In this document: positions 62,301 to 64,000 of the stretch, one piece after another
Layout: every line of letters starts with the position of its first letter
How positions within the stretch are numbered: the stretch's first letter is position 1
Notes under the pieces: generated by a model
Database searches by the model: none
Seen by the model: only the letters and a program-made list of their open reading frames with translations
What the model was told of the DNA's origin: nothing
Translations under genes and position numbers: made by a program
Origin: Picocystis sp. L7
Lineage: Eukaryota > Chlorophyta > Picocystophyceae > Picocystales > Picocystaceae
Assembly (NCBI GenBank): GCA_020975725.1
Contig: QXJR01000026.1
Location: forward strand, 992,001-1,056,000
DNA length: 64,000 bases
Direction: 5' to 3'

Positions 62301-63629
62301 AAAGCTCTTCAAGTCGGGAAAGGGTAGATCAGGACTTATTCCGCCCTGCTCCTCTTGAGAAACAACACTGTACAAACTGTCCACATGACCGCGGATCAAC
62401 TTTAACAAAGCCCTGGATATTGGTGGATAGATGGAGACTTCGTACTTGCTCAACACTCTCAAAAGCTTACGTGCAGAAGGCCAGTTTCCCTGCTCTAACA
62501 AAGCTTGCAGCAAGCCAACTTTCTGATTCGTCGAGCACCAACCCTCTTCGTTGAGCCCTCCAGGGATCCTATTCTTCTTTTTGCTGATCGTGCTTGGCGC
62601 ACTGCCACTCTTGGCACCAGGCGTGGACGAGGAAGCAATGGATGCAAGACTGACCCTTCCTGCATTTCGAACATCCTTCTTCCGTTGCTCGGAGTCTTCT
62701 TGGTAGGTGTTCTCCATCTCTTCCTCTGTGGGGGAAAGGTAGCTCCACGTTCCTTCCAAGGTCACGATGCTCTCTGTCACCAGTTTTGCGGCCAGTGTGT
62801 ACAGGGAGTGAGGGGTGTTTGTCCCAACCTGCGCAGTGCGTTCGCTCGAGGCATATGCCTGGAAGGTTGTCCCAAGGATCTCTTCCCATCCGTCCCTCCG
62901 AAACCTTCGCAGCACATAGAGCAGGAAAGGGCGATCTGGAAAGGCTTGCATTGCATCCAGGAGGAGCCCAGCGCAGCGGTTCGGGTCCAGCGAGAAACGT
63001 CCCACGATCTCGAGCAGCCTACGTCGCTCCGCTTCCCAGTTCGATTCCCTCAGTCCTCCTTCTTCGCCTTCCGGTGCGTGCACCAAGCAGAGCAAAAACT
63101 TGGCGTATCCTTCGGAGGCTTCTGCCAGAAGATTCGCTTTGTTCTGGATGTATTGCAACTTGGTGTTCATCCTTTTCTCGCGGGTCTTGAGGTCTTCGGC
63201 GTCTCGCACGAGGTTGGCGTCCTGCATCGTCCGGTGCGGCAGCAATCGCAGCAGGACCTCCCTTGCGTCTCCTTCGCGATCCAGGAACTCTCGCACGATG
63301 GAAGCACGCCTGTTGGCGCGCTCTTTCTTCTCCATCTCGTCGCCATGGCGCGCGAGGTCTTCTGCGTGCAGCAGCCACATCACGTCGGCGGCCCCTTCCG
63401 CTCCGATGCGTCCTTCCTTCGCCTCCAGGAGCGCGCCCACGGCACCGTGCACGTCCCCTCGACCTTCCACCGCCTCCTTGGTCGCACGAAGCGCCTCCAT
63501 GACGCGAAGCACGAGCGCAGCACGCGAACGAGCGGACTCTGAAATCTGCGATGGCGATGGACGCGCTTCGCGCCCAGCCCGTCTCGAAGGTGCCCCCCCC
63601 ACGAGCTTAACTGGTTGGTTAACCTGCAT
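59301..63629 (-). CDS. THOC2: THO complex subunit 2 (THOC2)
   Basis: This 1442-residue protein is the scaffold of the THO/TREX complex that couples transcription to mRNA export. It is a long helical repeat protein through about residue 1190. THOC2-type blocks include KVGLLQALLEQGNWPSARKLL, GKSLRNMSKELYMVFWMFNLQDIYVSEYEFNSKIARLK (about 900-940), VLKWLQQQKDTWF, and LCILPRARMSPRDALFCSRFVMFLAAFEAQNFSLSTFVEV (about 1010-1050). The last 250 residues are disordered and charged, with Ser/Arg/Asp-rich repeats (DSHRGRDQRFSRKRSRSPPP) and a PPPPPRHRQRRGK end, as in other THOC2 tails. One unbroken exon from ATG 63629, the largest gene in the window. Confidence 0.9.
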   Translation of the reverse strand: MQVNQPVKLVGGAPSRRAGREARPSPSQISESARSRAALVLRVMEALRATKEAVEGRGDVHGAVGALLEAKEGRIGAEGAADVMWLLHAEDLARHGDEMEKKERANRRASIVREFLDREGDAREVLLRLLPHRTMQDANLVRDAEDLKTREKRMNTKLQYIQNKANLLAEASEGYAKFLLCLVHAPEGEEGGLRESNWEAERRRLLEIVGRFSLDPNRCAGLLLDAMQAFPDRPFLLYVLRRFRRDGWEEILGTTFQAYASSERTAQVGTNTPHSLYTLAAKLVTESIVTLEGTWSYLSPTEEEMENTYQEDSEQRKKDVRNAGRVSLASIASSSTPGAKSGSAPSTISKKKNRIPGGLNEEGWCSTNQKVGLLQALLEQGNWPSARKLLRVLSKYEVSIYPPISRALLKLIRGHVDSLYSVVSQEEQGGISPDLPFPDLKSFLGEDCCEWLEYCNNSLGMDPVVMAKLSRCIKLYISQGTERDVHGDVLRQSQAFLADFLLPSLSLASPFPSTSKEVWSALGEMPFTTRCKIYTNWKANLGESTWASGAPAMAISEIKKILRRISSDEEVIQKMKPAVAKLVHANPIAVFETIVTQIEFYSNMIDPIVKSLGFVTDLGFDVLTMIVMQRLVMPGREKLKEDGINVADWLQSLAAFCGSVCRTYPGVGLTPILQLLTSSLRKDDNLNLVVLREIISKVGGLDLVEEVSGALISTLSPKVRFFATACEREGAHEDSLRHLQRLGKALMHSSPSGSPLAVPLLVLIAQQTCAVAYHFHGTFLKVVGNMYDICQQAFLQYSEVLGNAIHASAYSQETLPSVEQLLCSFGLAPEVVWHMYRPFMDETKQTLLGQGPLLDRKKSLRGTVLPKGFDLEYLQSKVSLFVPGKSLRNMSKELYMVFWMFNLQDIYVSEYEFNSKIARLKATMEEMRAKSLLKRREQSVPGTGGLNKSLEIMKEEFEKMKKNQSAVLKWLQQQKDTWFSSSSQDTMLEFIQLCILPRARMSPRDALFCSRFVMFLAAFEAQNFSLSTFVEVMVEKLPYVVMASSELEAGRLAVVYNDIFTWLGTLSYSIAKSFNELPEDRKCQMQEDFARQTIQWYTAFAQKLVSFSSSEEYMNIRNTLIILTASVKVFPVLASLSSVLETKIRSFAEDESRQDIKMQANMYLQALKQQHQVMLSEEELMEKLLELQSLDVTDIREQVLRGEFHALQKSREVPVGEAEPTISQEDAPHVDPTVEPEQNGKGMAMEVDKVEEGMEDVGKSKKTNGKSEGGRSDVDGVETRDGDMCKESGSRMGDKKMLEPTGTSLQANVAAVSAKTTGNQSKDEKHPAPPERPPAGNKRKVKFTNDERGNSKRQRAPSMADQRDRHRNLSYGRQEDKDSHRGRDQRFSRKRSRSPPPAPRKDAAVLDRQDRSERAEHPSQAGARSQPSAPPPPPRHRQRRGK

Positions 63630-64000
63630 CGCAGGGACGGGGTCCTGGGACGATTGGGGAGGAAACCGTGGACGAACGGAACGGGATCATACACTCCAAG
63701 GCAAGGTGGTGGAGACGAGTGGAAAGGTTCGAACGACACACACTGCGAGGACCGTGTGGACACATCCACGAAAGGTGGGATGACGTGCTGAGTGCGGTGC
63801 GGCATCTGCGTAGGGGAACGGATTCGCAAGAAGGAACGCGAATGGAATCAACAACTTGTGGATAGGACGGGCGCACGAGGGTCCATGCCATGCACACAAC
63901 CGCATGCACGTATCCAACATCTTGATTCATTCCCGATGTGGAAAAACAAAAGAAACGCTTCGTTCGCATTGCTTGCAATGGATCCGTTTGTAGTTTTGCG
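63630..64000. other. upstream region of THOC2 at the window edge
   Basis: Short promoter-side sequence of THOC2. It turns AT-rich after about 63840. No gene is seen before the window ends. Confidence 0.45.

Noticed and set aside
1-64000. CRISPR arrays, bacterial operons, rRNA
   Set aside because: No regularly spaced direct repeats. The genes and introns are eukaryotic.

Overview
The window looks like nuclear DNA of an intron-poor eukaryote, most likely an alga. The genes are eukaryotic: exocyst SEC6, eIF3c, THOC2, ALG8, RPS3, NOP9, COQ5, ISCA2, a DHHC palmitoyltransferase, a cornichon, a TMEM50 protein and a cGMP-dependent kinase. A DUF3783 protein of the kind known from plant and algal plastids points to a photosynthetic lineage. 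I cannot name the species. A red alga is my first guess from the intron-poor genes and repeat-rich spacers. A DNAAF1/LRRC50-like leucine-rich repeat gene argues instead for a lineage that has or had cilia.

Layout. 1-5.9 kb is an AT-rich stretch with no gene. 6.0-10.0 kb holds NOP9 and a Raf-like kinase. 10.0-13.9 kb is a second AT-rich desert. 13.9-14.7 kb holds a predicted mitochondrial protein, followed by a third desert to about 18.0 kb. 18.2-21.3 kb holds a coiled-coil ORF diverging from ALG8. 21.9-24.4 kb is a tyrosine-recombinase transposon, followed by RPS3 (24.6-25.7 kb). 26.9-30.2 kb is a PIF/Harbinger-type transposon, followed by SEC6 (30.3-32.6 kb) and a short fourth desert. 34.3-46.6 kb is gene-dense: an S1-like protein, DUF3783, a small unknown, an alpha/beta hydrolase, PKG, a CXC (LIN54/tesmin) protein, a DHHC enzyme and COQ5. 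MsrA and ISCA2 diverge, but a complete Mutator-like transposon (47.9-51.7 kb) now sits in the promoter region between them. eIF3c, the LRR gene, cornichon, TMEM50 and THOC2 fill the rest. Most genes are in divergent or convergent pairs with short spacers.

Six genes only make complete proteins when one or two small introns near the 5' end are removed: RPS3, msrA, eIF3c, the LRR gene, cornichon and TMEM50. The seven introns share GTGCG- or GTACG-like donors (one is GTGAG) and a CTGAY motif inside.

The strongest leads are the mobile elements. The tyrosine-recombinase element carries at each end a 34-bp site with two inverted 13-bp arms around an 8-bp spacer, the layout of lox/FRT sites. The Mutator-like element has an unbroken transposase ORF, 646/647-bp terminal inverted repeats with one visible difference, and an 11-bp target duplication inside a poly-G tract.
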